From Malurus cyaneus samueli (Eukaryota > Chordata > Aves > Passeriformes > Maluridae), in assembly GCA_009741485.1 (NCBI GenBank), contig CM019217.1, positions 34,737,157 to 34,801,156 on the forward strand: DNA of 64,000 nt, given 5' to 3'. The number at the start of each line of letters is the position of its first letter. Within the stretch, counting starts at the first letter, position 1. Position numbers and translations under genes: made by a program. The notes under the pieces were generated by a model, which saw only the letters and a program-made list of their open reading frames with translations, ran no database searches and was not told the DNA's origin. This document shows, in pieces, positions 37,307-49,816 of the stretch.

Positions 37307-40300
37307 GATTCATGCTCCTCTTAGATAAGGTACAGAAAGTGAATAAAAGCAAGGTTAAATTTTTGGAATCATTATGCATTGGACTTTTGATGGCTAAATA
37401 CTGGTTGATCTGTTTGTCCATTTTCAATGTCTTTGCTCTCTATTATCTTTATTTGCTTTTGTTTTACGAATAGCTGTCTATTGCTTATAAAAATTCAGAT
37501 TTGACAAAGTTTGATGAACCTATAATTTAAACAGAGGTACATTTTTCTGTAAGGCTGCAGGCTACTGTCTAGAGGAGCCTATAGACTAGCAGCCAAATGT
37601 TTTGTGGAATGTCTACGCACTTCATTACGCAGCTATTACCTTTGATTTACGTTTGTTTAGGCATGAAGTAGCTCCCATTGCATTTCCTTATATCTCTGCA
37701 AGGTATTAGATTTCTGAAAATCCAGGCTCTGTGTAGTAGTTTTATTGATTTAAGAAATGGCATGTGTTAAATCAAACCCAGAGGCTACAGCCAGCTGCTG
37801 TGTCTTCGTAGAGAGCTGGAGGGGAGCAGTAAGTGGTAAATACTCAGAGAAGCTCAGTGTCCATTCTCCAGGAAAATAGTCTGTACGTCCTTCAGGAAAA
37901 GAAGGACAGAGAGAGAGGATGTTTGAGTGGCTGAAGCACTGTAACAGGCTACAGAGATTCTGTGTCCCCAAGTATGAGGTTCCTATGTAAACTCTCCTGG
38001 AGAGCAGAGGAAGAAAAGGATTGCAGCTTTTAGGGGCAATCATAAATACAGCTTCACCAATGGACAAAGTCAAATAAAGCTCCCATTTCTAACAGTCATG
38101 CTCAGCTGCAGAAGAAACTCCTTCAACTCCCATTGCATGTGTGCCTACAAGTACCAGCGTAACTTTTGACAATGCTCAAAAAAACTCTTGGTGTCACAAC
38201 ATTTGAGCTTTGAACATGTAAGACATTCGTCACAAAATTTAGACCTGCCATACAGCCCTTACAATTAGCCCTTTCTTTCTGAATAAATGAAACTGTATCC
38301 TAACTAATCTGCTTCAGGTGAATGTGTTAGTCTCATGAGAAATAGAAGAGGAAGAGCTGAGAAGCATATTATGGAAAAAATAAATCATATCATGCCACAG
38401 TGTCATTGTCCTGCTCCTCAGCCATTTTTCACTATCATCTGGTGCCATTGTAACCTTCTGTGCAAGGTTAAATGTCACAGTGTGGTTTTATCAAAATAGC
38501 AACCTTCCTCACACATGAAAATTAGTGTTCCATGGGTTGTATTATATTTCTTGGAGAGGTTTTTCACAAAGACATGTTTGCACACTAAAAAGAAAAGCTG
38601 AACTGATTTCTACATTTGATTTAAGATGAGTCAATCATATGAACTGCATAAACATTACCATGCACTCAGGTCAGAAATTATTTCTTTCAATATCTCAAGT
38701 TTCATTTGTTTTTGCATATGAACCCTGTGTACAAATTTGTTATGATTTAAATGACATCTAGTTTAGTTTAGCAAGCTGAAAATAATAAATTAAATTATTA
38801 CACTATGACCCCAAAATAATACATATTAACAACAAAATAACTTCAGAGTTGATTAGTATGGAGGATAGAGAGGATGAATATCTTCACAAATTGAGAATTG
38901 AAGGAGATGTTCAAAAGGAGATCGAAGCGTTCAAAATTGCTTGCAATATTTCCTAATAAAGAAAATACTAGTACTAAAACGATCCAAAGCAAATCTCAGA
39001 CATCTGTGAAAGGTGCTCCTAAGCAAAGTCTTGTAAGAGATATCATACAGGAGAACAAAATGTAGGCAAAAATACCCTATTAGACATCTGTATGTTACAC
39101 ATTTGGCTCCACATACAGTTTTATTTCATCCTCTCTCTCCTTCTGTCTTACGGGGAGCTGGGATTTTTTTGGTCACCCTTATTCTCCTGCTCTCTTCATA
39201 AACTTCCGTAGCTCAGTACAGAAATGAAGACCTAGTCAAACCTTTGTTTTATAGATTTAATTTTCCTGGATAAAGGCATAAATCCATTTCCTTATTTATT
39301 TTGTTTTAATGAAACACTTCACTTTTTAATGATTCATTTTCAAATTCCCTTTTTTAGTCCACCGGATTAGAATTTGATAGCAATGTATATTTTCAATATG
39401 GAAATTTCAAGAAAAGTTTCAAACATAATAAAAAAGAGATTTTTTTTTTTTTTTTGCTAAATTTTACATTCATAAGAAGCCTTTCTAGCAAGGAAGAAGT
39501 AAATGAAGTATTTATTTCTCAGTATCAAATGTTATATGTCAGTATGGGGCGGAGCTGTTCTTTGGAAATTCCACATTCTCAAATGGGAAGAGAATATTTT
39601 GTATTTCTTCTCTTATTCTCCCCACTGAAGTGAAGGAGTGAATACAGCATTTCCCCTTTACTACCCCTCTAGCCAGTGTGGCCTTTCTCTGCCTGTATTT
39701 CTGGCTATTCAGTGCTCTATTCAACCATTCTGTTATTTTTGTCCTTCATATATCTGTCCAGCTATTGATTTTAGCTAATACTTGCATGGATTGTTAAAAC
39801 ATGGAGAGCTGATTTATTTAGCTCTTTATAAAATGCTCCAGACAATGCAATGTGTACCACTTTACCTCTTGATTATGCTGGAATTCAGTTGTAGTCAGCA
39901 ACTGAAAAAATAACTAAAATGGATGTTCTACTAGGAAATTCCAAACAGCAAAATTAATACAATTTTAATACATTTTTGTTTTCGGAATGTCCATTTTCAT
40001 AGAATAATTCTTCTAAATAAAATAGAACCACTAAATCCAGGAACTCTTTCCTGGTAGCTCATTTTCTAGCTTTTTCTTTTATAATTTTACCAATCAAATT
40101 TATTGCTACCATTTTGTTTCTTCCTAAATCCTTTTGCCTTGAGATTGTGCAACCTTTATACAGACTCAGTGTTCTCACAGCCCTTTTATGTTGTCATTTG
40201 GCCAATGTACACAGAGTGGAATTTGGCTTTTACACTTTCACTTCATAAAATATTCTCCCTCATCTTTTGTTCATTTTTGCTGTTCCACTTTGAAACACAT

Positions 40301-40349
40301 TTCATTTGCTCATTTTCCTTCCTGGTAAACTTCCTGGTAAAATGCCCAG
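35964..40349. other. Unique AT-rich sequence with homopolymers
   Basis: No gene is recognised. Contains the T and A tracts at 37206-37306. A GC-richer patch at 37,750-38,070 has a 107-codon minus-strand open frame of no recognisable family and could be an old unrecognised repeat. Confidence 0.4.
37206..37306. repeat. Poly(T) and poly(A) tracts facing each other
   Basis: A 19-base T run at 37206-37224 and an A-rich run at 37271-37306 (one G interruption) are separated by about 46 bp, so the region can fold back on itself. Confidence 0.85.
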
Positions 40350-41010
40350 CACTGAATGCAATATTCCAGCCTTAGTTGCAGGAGTGTTATGCTATGAGTG
40401 ATTATTATTTCCTCAGGGTATGACACCTCTTTGTATGAAGCCCAAGAGCTCATTGGCCTCTTTTAATGCCATATCACTGAATAGATTCATGCCTAATTTT
40501 CTGCCCATTATCACCTCCATGGTTCTTTAAGCTTTCCAGGCTTCTCTCTCCCGTTCCACAGCTATCTCTTGGATTTTTTTTTTTTTTCATATGTTAATAG
40601 ATTTTTTTTCCAAATTAAATCTCATTTTGCTCATATGTACGTGTTTCTTATATTGCTTGGTCCCTTCTTATTAATTTTATGCCATCAGTAGTGTTTGCAA
40701 CACCTCCCAATTTAGTATGATACGTGAAAAATTCATTAACTTTTTGTTTATTCCCACTTCAAGTCATTAATAAGGATGTCAAAAAAGCCTCTGGAACTAG
40801 CACTATTCCCTTCTGTGCTACCAGGCAGCTCCCCCACAACTTGATTACATTGCTGTGGATCATTAGCCCTTGTTAGTGTCCCTTCAGTCACTTTTCAATC
40901 CATATGACAGTGACCCTATCCAAACAACTTTTAAATAATTTTGAAAGAGAGATTTTAACAGATAATGTAAATTGATTTTTTGTAAATGTCTCAGACAGGA
41001 TTAATGCAAA
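40350..41010 (-). mobile_element. Highly diverged CR1-like LINE fragment, 3' part of the second open frame
   Basis: The plus strand keeps the order of landmarks seen in reverse-oriented CR1: CACTGAATGCAATATTCCAGCC, then GAGCTCATTGGCCTCTTTTAA, then ATGCCATCAGTAGTGTTTGCAA, then TCATTAATAAGGATGTCAAA, then CTCTGGAACTAGCACTATTCC, then CTTTTCAATCCATATGACAGT, then GTCTCAGACAGGATTAATGCAAA. These correspond to landmarks near the end of the reverse-transcriptase frame. Stops and indels are frequent, so it is a dead, ancient copy. Boundaries are approximate. Confidence 0.6.
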
Positions 41011-41666
41011 ATTAGTTTTTAAATATTTTTCTTCCTTTTTTTTTGTACTAAAATTAAAATTTTAGCTTCAACAACAAATCTATTTCATTTTTTTTTCCTG
41101 AAAAATTAATTCTGCTCATTCTTAAAGTTTCCATTATCTTCTAACTATTCAATGGCCATTTTTCTCCTAACATTTATTTCCTTGATTCATTCCAGTTGAA
41201 ATTTAAGCTTATACTTTAAGGTTCAGGATGATTCACAATTCTACTATTTGCATGTTTTTTTGCTAGTATTTCGGGAATGTTCTAGTTCTCTCTGAATTTT
41301 TCATCAAAATAATTAATCAGACATTCTTTTCCTCTATTGTCATTCCTTAAAATGCATATCTGCTACAATCAAGTTGTTACACTTTTAAAATTGTGTTTTA
41401 CAGTACTTCCAAGGCCTCTCTTATTGCCCTTTTGTTGGTACCTTTGTGTAGGAATTGTTTTGAAATTGTCTAGCTTATTTTCTTTCTTACTTAATTGGTA
41501 AAAAAATTCCATCTGTAATTCACATTACAAAATTCCCCCATCTATGTTCTCTGGACCCTTATTAGGAGTGATGGTAAGGGGTGCATTCTCCCAGTCATTT
41601 TTGATTGCTTTCTCTGTAACTGGTGCTTTTTACCAGATTTCTCAGCACTTACAGTTCCCCAGGAGT

Positions 41667-41740
41667 ATAGATTCATAGATTATAAAGCTACAAGGGGCCA
41701 TTATGATCATCTACTCTGACCTTCTGCACGGTACATAACA
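41667..41740 (-). mobile_element. Ancient CR1 3'-end fragment
   Basis: ATAGATTCATAGATTATAAAG, then AGCTACAAGGGGCCATTATGA, then TCATCTACTCTGACCTTCTGC resembles the old archosaur and turtle CR1 3' end (AGATTC..AGGGGACCATT..GATCATCTAGTCTGACC type). Orientation is minus. It is separate from the copy at 40,350-41,010, because the 3' end would have to lie to the left of that copy. It may extend somewhat beyond 41740. Confidence 0.7.
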
Positions 41741-44700
41741 GCGGTGGTCAGGAGAACCTTCAAACCACCTACTGTGAAAGTTAAGAGACACATAAAATGT
41801 TTAGAGCTAAAATGTCCCCATTTGTCTCTATTCAGATTCCCCTGTTATGCTCATCACAGTAATATCTCCTGCAAGATTCAAGGGAATATCTTCTGGAACT
41901 CATCTACTATGATGTATGCCTCTCTGCGCATCAGTTTGGTGGGGGATGTGGTTTATTAGAACACTGCACCTATGGTCTTAGGTGTTAAAAAAAAAAAAAA
42001 AACCTACACAAAAACCTGAAAAAACCACAGATTTCACAGGAGCATTTATAAAGATTAGAAAAACACTTCACCTTGGGAATCAAAAGGCTAAAGTGTTCTT
42101 TCTCTTCTCCCCAGCACAGCAATTGTGATAGGTTGTGTTCTGTTTAAATGCTGAGTACACGTTGAGCTCTGTCAGGTGTGTACAGAATTCCCTAGGTCCT
42201 TTAGAATAAGCAATTATCAGGTAATGACAGTTAGATATGGGAATGATGAAAGATTCAATTAAATTACTGATGCACTGCAATATCTTACATCAGATCCTAA
42301 ATTATATTTCCACTGGCAGTTTGGGTACTGGCTCTGGTGGCATGCCATAAACCCAGCACATTATGTCCTGATAACAGCGCCATAAAAAAGATTCACTACT
42401 ACTCTTACCCTCACTATTCACCAGAGTACATTTGTGGCAACCTTCCAACAAGGCTGCAAACTTTTCTGTTTCTTTCCCAGTTTATGATGTTCATTTAAAG
42501 ATTCTGAAAAATCATTGTTTCATAAATACATAAAATATACAGATATGTGGTGTGTACAGCTAGCTTCTTCTGCACTTATATTTGTATGTGCAGTCCACCA
42601 ATTTACATTGAGTATGTTATTTTCCGTCTGTCTGAGCTTCTAAAGACCTAGGAGACAGCCCATTAAAAGTAATAAAGAATATTTTAAGAAACCTTGCCTC
42701 ATGTAATGCACTGCATTCCCATACACTATTTGGAAGGGAAGGGAAAAATAGAGAATACCCACTTCTTGGTGTCTTTTTTTCATGACTTCTTACAGTTTAA
42801 AGGAACTTCTAATGGAAGTTTCTGAATGACAGTCAGGGCTGGAGCACAGTTTGCTGTGAAGTGGTTTTTATTGCTGTTTCAGAAAAAAAGTGATAACCTC
42901 ACTATCCCCAAAGCATAGGCTTTTGAAGTTTTGAAGGAATACCAAGGGACCTAACTTCTTCCCAAAAGAGCTTGACTGCACTTCTCACTGCATTTTTTAA
43001 CTCAGGAACTCATCACTTGTCTCAATACACCTTAGAATGTGTCCTCCAACAGTGCTGCCTAACTTTAAAAACTAAAATATTATTAAAACCTATATATGAA
43101 GAGAATTAACTAGAGATCTATAATATATTTTAATAAACAAATTTATATAATAAAATTAAAAAGTGGTTTCTTAAGAATCTATACTTAGTGCTTGCTGTAT
43201 TATGTGTTTTGCAGAGACTACTAGTCATCCAGCTACCCATATCTCATTTTATTATATGCTAGGCATGTACTGCATCTCTACAAGAGTACTAAATTCCATT
43301 TTAAAATAAAATTTTAAAATAATTGCAGATCAAAAAATTAGAGTGCTTGCTTTATTGTGATCTTGGATATTCACAACATGAATAAAGATTATTAAAAACC
43401 ATAAAAAATTGAGACAGTACATTTGTGTTCCTCTCTTTAATTCTTTCCCACTTACTGAAAATGTGAATCTGAAGGAATCACATATCTTTCATCTTGAAGA
43501 TTATCTGTTGTCTCTCATCTGGAATTAGAATAGCTTATATTGTCACAGAAAGAAACTTGAATAATACGTAGCAGCCATTGAATATTTACTTGACACCAAC
43601 TCTATTGGTGAATGACTTAGCCATAGGTCAGAGAATAAGTACTGACAAACCAAAAAAAGTTGCCAAATCCCCAAATTTTGGAACTTGAAACACAAAAACA
43701 TTTGTGTACATTCATCATGAAAAATGTAGCAATTAAACCAAATTTCATTTTCCTTCTCAGAGATGGGTCTCTGACCTGTTGAAAATGCGGGGGAATCCTC
43801 AGAGAGAGGAAAAGAATAATTAAAAATGGAGTAGGAAGAGTTGGGCTTTGTGGGGAAAAGCAGAATTAGAAAAGGAATAATGGTCTTTTTTTTCAGATTG
43901 GTGAACACTGTCTGATTTTTTTGTCTGTAAAATTTTGACAAATGCAAGATATTATATCACCATGTCAACATCCACATGTTTAAGATCAAGTAAATATTTC
44001 AGATTAAATTCCTATGAATCTGAGCAGCTGTAAATACTGGTAGTGGTACTCAACATAGCTTCATGCTTAGCCTGAAGATTTATGTGTGTCTGGGCGTGGA
44101 CTCCCAATCACTTACAGCAGCATGTGATCTTTTGCTCTGGAACTGGGTTTTGCTCTGGACTTCTAAATCTGCAACAAACGATAGAAAAATATTCAAAATC
44201 TCCCTCAGAAATATACTAGTGTTAAATGGAAGTCTTGAGAAAAGAAATCTTATCAAAATAACCTTAGTTGTATCAAGATGCTTATTAGATAAAAAAAGGC
44301 TTTACAATGAGAATGAGCAGGCTAGTTGCAAGAATCAGTTAATGAAACACAGCATTTATTACAAGTGGACTGAATTGAATCACACTAGTGATAAAAAATT
44401 AGTTCAAAGGTTCTGTGTTCACAATATTTATGCTCCTTTCTCTGAACTGGAAAGGAAAAAAATTGGGAAAATTATAAATTTCTGGAAGAAATGACAAGGA
44501 AATAAGAAAGAGGTATATTTTGATCCCTTCAGCAGAAACACTCACTGGCTAGCTTTTTACTTTTTTTCATGGAATGAATGATAATATAGCACTTGCATTG
44601 TCCAGGACCTGGAAATGAGAAAGGAAATCAGACCTGATCTATGTCTAGGGCAAATGGTTTAGCAACCTAGAGTTTAGGAAGCTGTGGTGTGTAGGGCTGC

Positions 44701-44820
44701 AACACACTGCTGGGGGGCTTGCAGAAACCATAGACATCAAGAGTTTTGAAACTATGTTAAGACTAAGGGCTTTTTAAGAAGAACTCATGCCGCTCTGATC
44801 TACTGTTGGTGGTAGTTTTG
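41741..44820. other. Unique sequence, no gene recognised
   Basis: AT-rich. Two of the longest open frames in the window lie at 43543-43947 (minus, 134 codons) and in the adjoining stretch 44063-44494 (plus, 143 codons). Neither shows a signal peptide, domain motif, codon bias or splice logic that would support a gene. Confidence 0.4.
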
Positions 44821-44882
44821 AATTGGAGAGTGAACTTGATCTCCAGTGGTCCCTTCCTAGTAGCAGGTCTATGATGCTATGT
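44821..44882 (+). mobile_element. CR1 3'-end fragment, plus orientation
   Basis: The string GAACTTGATCTCCAGTGGTCC, then CTTCC, then TAGCAGGTCTATGATGCTATG matches the last part of CR1 (ACTAGATGATCTT..AGGTCCCTTCC..ATTCTATGATTCTATG type). It is very short. Confidence 0.65.
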
Positions 44883-46004
44883 CAAATTGCACCATCTGAT
44901 TTTATTATAGTTGCTTATATTATATAAGCAGATATGTGATAAGAGTTTCAGAATAAAAAAAAAAAAAGATAGTAAAAAAGCTATATTGCTTCCTTCATCT
45001 AAGTGAAGCAGGAACCAACACCATCTTCAAAAGACTCTTTTGCACGGGATTTTGCTTCTTGTTGGACTTAATACCCAACTGTTTACCCGAAATAAACATT
45101 GTTTTCAATTTAGATACCCAGATTAATGCAAAATTCCTCTGATTTAGGGTCAGAGTCAATCTATGTATCAGAGCAGTTTGAAAATTTCTGGATGACTGGG
45201 AGGAGTACGGTCAAGTACTGTCACTGAAGTGGGCAAAACAGCACTCACTGACCATCAGTGAACAAACCAGAGGTGACAGTGTGCAATCCTCCTGATGTCC
45301 TGCTACATGCATGGGCTACACCTTCACTTTCCCAGCAACTGCTTTTTCAGATACCTCACAGATCTAGAAAAAATAGTTTGGAGAAGGAAGGATGTGCCTT
45401 CTTGACAGTTTTTGAAGTGGAGATGGAGCTAACACGTAACACAGAAAAGCTTCACAGGATTTAAAGAGAGTAAAGGACAATTGAGGTTGTTCTGGCATCC
45501 CCATGTCTGGGCTGCAAGTCCTGCCTCTAACTATAGTATCCCAAATATTTATCTCAATGCAAGTGTTTAATAAAGGTGAAACTGAAAGGTGAGTTCTAAC
45601 ATATGCATATATACTGATTATGTATATGCATGTCTATTATGGTACAGGCTTTGCAACACAATTCTTAGTGATCACTGCACAATGATATTAGTGTCTTTGT
45701 TTTCACTTCACCATGATCATATATCTTCCACGCCTAAATTTATGCTCTGAATATTTAGTTTTCTATCTCCATTTTTTGCCTGTATTTTTCCAGCTGTAGT
45801 TTAGACACTGGTATTTTAAAAGTGTGTCCTTTTTCTTTATTTTGCCCTGCTTTGTCTCAATTGCATCTGGCTTCATCAACCCAGCATATAAAGGAAGGAA
45901 AATGTGCCAAAAAGTGCACATTTGATATCTGAAGTGTACCTATTGACCTTTGACTGGAATGGATATTTTAATCCCACACTTGAAAATTACCCTTCAAAAG
46001 ACTT

Positions 46005-46230
46005 GAATTCAAATTGCCAACATGATATGCCATCTTCCAATCTGATGTGACTGGAATGATAACATTTGCTTTGATGTGCAATGCAATGCAGTTTGACTGA
46101 TCAGACGCAACCTGCCATAACACAGCAAAGGGCAATGCATCATGCTCAGAAATTAAAACTATCCTATTTTCTGGAAATAGGAGAAAAGGAATCTACCTGT
46201 AGTTTACAGATTTGGGGATTTTTCAAGTGC
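46005..46230. repeat. Copy A of a diverged 230-bp noncoding direct repeat
   Basis: Shares long matching words in order with 47769-48000: CCAACATGATATG, GTGACT-GAATGATAACA, TGATCAGA, TGCCATA-CACAGCA, GGGCAATGCATC and TTTTCTGG. Identity is roughly three quarters by eye. No coding frame is shared. It may be a local duplication or two copies of an undescribed dispersed repeat. Confidence 0.75.
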
Positions 46231-47768
46231 TTTTAAACCTAACAGTGACAACTGTTTTACTAAATTATTCATTTTCATTGTCTCTTGAGTCTGATTCTAG
46301 CTTTTGCTATAAATCTGTATTTTTAAGTCAGAAATAGCCCATTTTTAAACCAGCACAGAATTTGTAATGGTTTGATTTAAATTGTCTCAGAATTCTGCTT
46401 GGAAAGAATGCAGTTTGCAGCTTTTAAAGTCAATGTCTCCCTAGCACTTATAATAGTTGCTTCCATTATCAAGGCAGGAAACACTTCTTTGTGGTCCAAG
46501 ATACAGCACCAGGTGCAGGAGAAAGCAGCACCCAGCAGCACAAGAAATCAGCAGATGTTTATCTTTCATCTGTTATTTCAAATTAGAACACTTTTGGAGC
46601 AGATTTTACAGAATCTAGTGTCTCCCCGTGTGACCTCATAAAATTACTTGCAATCTGCAAGGTAAGCCTCACCCACACTGCCAGGGGCAAGGCTTTCTGT
46701 CTGAAAATGACAGAAAACTTGAATTATAAAGCAATTGAGGGATAGGTAAAAGTATATGAGATGGTTACCTGGGAGAAGGAGATGGACCAAACCAAAAAGT
46801 GATCAACTTACTCTTCATCAAGACAGCTGCTACCAATGATTCTGCGACACATGATTTGCTTAATTATTTAAAATAGTACGGTTTCCTGAAATAACAGATT
46901 TGCTCTGAGGTGTGATGATACACAGAGCAGTAACCATCATTATTACTCAAGATGCATTCAGCAGACCAGGACATCAAACAGAGGGAAGTAATTCTATATA
47001 AGTATGAGCTTAATGGTGTGATAGACTGATGTATCTAGTCATCATGCGTACCCACAGTGATAAGAACCTCACACAACAAGAATATTTCTTTCTCCAATGT
47101 CTTGACACTTCTAATAAGCCAAGTTCTTTCTTTTTCTTAAGTCAAATAGGCAATCAAACATTTTGCTCTTTCTAAGTATAAAAGAAATACAGACAACCTG
47201 AAATAGAAAATGGCAAGTTTTTATGGCAATTGGAGACTTCTATTTCCATTTCAAACTCAAATATTTAAACTTAATTCTTTACTTTCTGGCCAAAGACCTT
47301 TAGTAGAACTTGTCTGTAGTTTATCCAGTTCCAGTTTGATTCTCCTTCACTGGGATTAAAAACTCAGGAAGGGGGAGAAGATGCTACTTGACGATAAAGT
47401 TCCAATTCTTGCAGAGACAAGAAGGTGTTTAAAATGATAGATGGTGTTCCTTAGGCTGCTGGTGCAATAAGATTTGCAACAGTATTTTCTGATGTGGGGG
47501 CATGCAAAAAGGTAGTGATAGTTGTATTGAAAACAATTTTCTGGTTAAAACATTTTCATTAAATCCTTGAATATATTAGCAATACTACATTAAAAAAAAA
47601 TAGAAATTAAAAAAAAAAAAAATCAGCCATCATTTGATTAAGGTAGCCCCCTGACAGCCAAAGTAATTCTGCAGCTTTTTAGGGTTAAGGTTACTACAAT
47701 CATGTCAGACCACACCTAGAAAAGGCCATTCACTTTCCAGAAATGTAATTACTAAAATGGTTCTCCTT

Positions 47769-48000
47769 TTGATTCAAATTTCCAACATGATATGTCATTT
47801 TTCTAATGTGAAGTGACTAGAATGATAACACATGCTCCCTGATGGGAAGCACAGTCTGGTGTGATTGATCAGATTCAAAATGCCATACCACAGCACAGGG
47901 CAATGCATCTCACCTGAAAATTTAACCTAATCTGTTTTTCTGGGAAACTGCAAAGGAAGAGAAAACCTATATCTCACCTTGCTGAATTGCTGAGGATTTT
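47769..48000. repeat. Copy B of a diverged 230-bp noncoding direct repeat
   Basis: Same orientation as copy A, offset about 1,764 bp. Matching starts near ATTCAAATT-CCAACATGATATG and fades after about GAGGATTTTAAG. The DNA between the copies appears unrelated. Confidence 0.75.
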
Positions 48001-49795
48001 AAGGTTGTATTTTTACTATCGTCTTCCTGGCAGAAGAAGTGATAGACACTCATTTACCCACACATCAAAGGAAGTAGTGATGTCCCTTTTTCCTAACTCG
48101 TGCTGAAAAGCAAATTGCAAATCCTTTTCCTCAGATGCCCTTTCCACAAAGTCATCCTTACATGTGTATCCTTGCTGGACGACACCCAAGCTGCCTTTCC
48201 CCTACAATTCATTCTAATTCATCAATATTTATCCGGACCATGTTGTGCTTGCAATTGCAAGTGCAGTTTTAATGCTGTGGCTGTCACTGGACCAAACAGT
48301 AAATAGACACTGCAGTTTAACATGTGCATATGGAATGAGTGCATTCTCACTTCTGCCTTGTACCCAGAATTTTGAACTGATACTTTTGTTACTCCTAATA
48401 CTATTAGTGTTAATGGAAAAATGCCAAAGTGTCAAACCATTTTCTGTAAACATGTACTAATACCAGATGTCTAGGAATGGGGATTAAGAAGTTTACTCTC
48501 TATTTTTGTTGGATTTCTGACAACTTTACATTTCCATTTATATAGATCAGAAATAAATATATAAAAAAATCAACTCACAAACTTTGAGCTATTTCCTAAG
48601 ATCTGGTATGATTTTGATAAGAACAAGTCTTTTAATTCTCATAGTTTTCTTCCCTCTTTTCCACAGAAAGGCCTATGCCTTATATATATTCTTTAACATC
48701 GGGGGAATGGAAAAAGCAACCAATACGCTTTTTTTATGAAATCTGAGTACTTACTCCCTGCAGAATTTTCGTATTTTTTTTAAAAAAATTGTGATCAGAA
48801 CCTTTATCGAGTCCTAATAAAGGCCCCTATAAGATTCCATTTTTAAAGACTTTCCAGTGGAACTTATCTATAAAGTGATGTTATAAGAAGAAAAAATATG
48901 GGAATTGACTGAATAAAAAAATTCTGAAATAAAGAAAATTGGGGAAAAAAATAAAAAGGTAAAAAGGTTTTGAGTAGAAGAACCTGGAATAAAATCGAAA
49001 GAATATTTGAGTCAAAGAGAGGTAGGAGTGAAAGACTAATGTCACACTACATGATTTCTTACACAGAGGTAAATACAACGTGTAGAATAATGTCTTTTTT
49101 TTTTTTTAACCATAGAAAAATACAAATTTGGCATTACAGAAACAGTTTTGAGTTCCTGCTGATTTGCTGAGCGGTGAATTCAGAAAAAGAACAATTCCAA
49201 AGAAAGACATATCTCTTAATTTAAAAGCAGTATTACAATTAGAAATCTATCCTTATTGATAAAGCAAAAAAAAAAAAATAGTTGTAAGCAGTTTTAATAG
49301 AAGAATGAAAGTGCAACCAAATTCAGAACATTCTCTTCTATTTCTTTACTTGACTAACAAACAGAAGAGTCTTATAGTTGTACAACCTTCTTCCTAAGTA
49401 GTTAAATGTAGAAAGATAAAGCAATGGACAAAATACAAATAATTTCACACTTTTTCATAAAATTGCACACATTTCTATTTCAAAAGCTTCACTGATTTCT
49501 AATAATTCAAAGTACTGTTATAAATTCCCACTGCATTACAAATTTCTTCCCCTTAATGGCAAGCCTCATTTATCAATTTTTTTTTTTACAGTAGCAAAAC
49601 TACAGAATGTAAGAGAAGAAAGGCAAATAAAGAGAGAAAGAAGGATAGACTGAGAGAGAATGAAAATCCTGAAAACTGTGTAATAGAAAGGAATATAGCC
49701 AAAACAAATGATGCATTGTTGTGCTGAGGTTGAATATTTTTCTTTTTTCAAAAATGTCAAAAATATCAGGGAGCTTATTAAGTGATACAGTAAGA

Positions 49796-49816
49796 TTTTT
49801 TTTTTTTTTTTTTTTT
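49796..49816. repeat. Poly(T) tract
   Basis: Twenty-one consecutive T with no polyadenylation signal on the complementary strand nearby. Confidence 0.9.

Noticed and set aside
37750..38073. GC-richer patch with a 107-codon minus-strand frame, possibly CR1
   Set aside because: Only a few words resemble CR1 and they are not in a consistent order. Left as unclassified.
39208..39217. GTAGCTCAGT, similar to a tRNA A box
   Set aside because: No B-box (GGTTCGANNCC type) at the right distance and no acceptor-stem pairing.
43543..43947. 134-codon minus-strand open frame
   Set aside because: No recognisable motif, signal sequence or splice context. Composition is as expected from AT-rich noncoding DNA.
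44063..44494. 143-codon plus-strand open frame
   Set aside because: Rich in K, N, I and L as in random AT-rich sequence, with no family resemblance or transcript signals.
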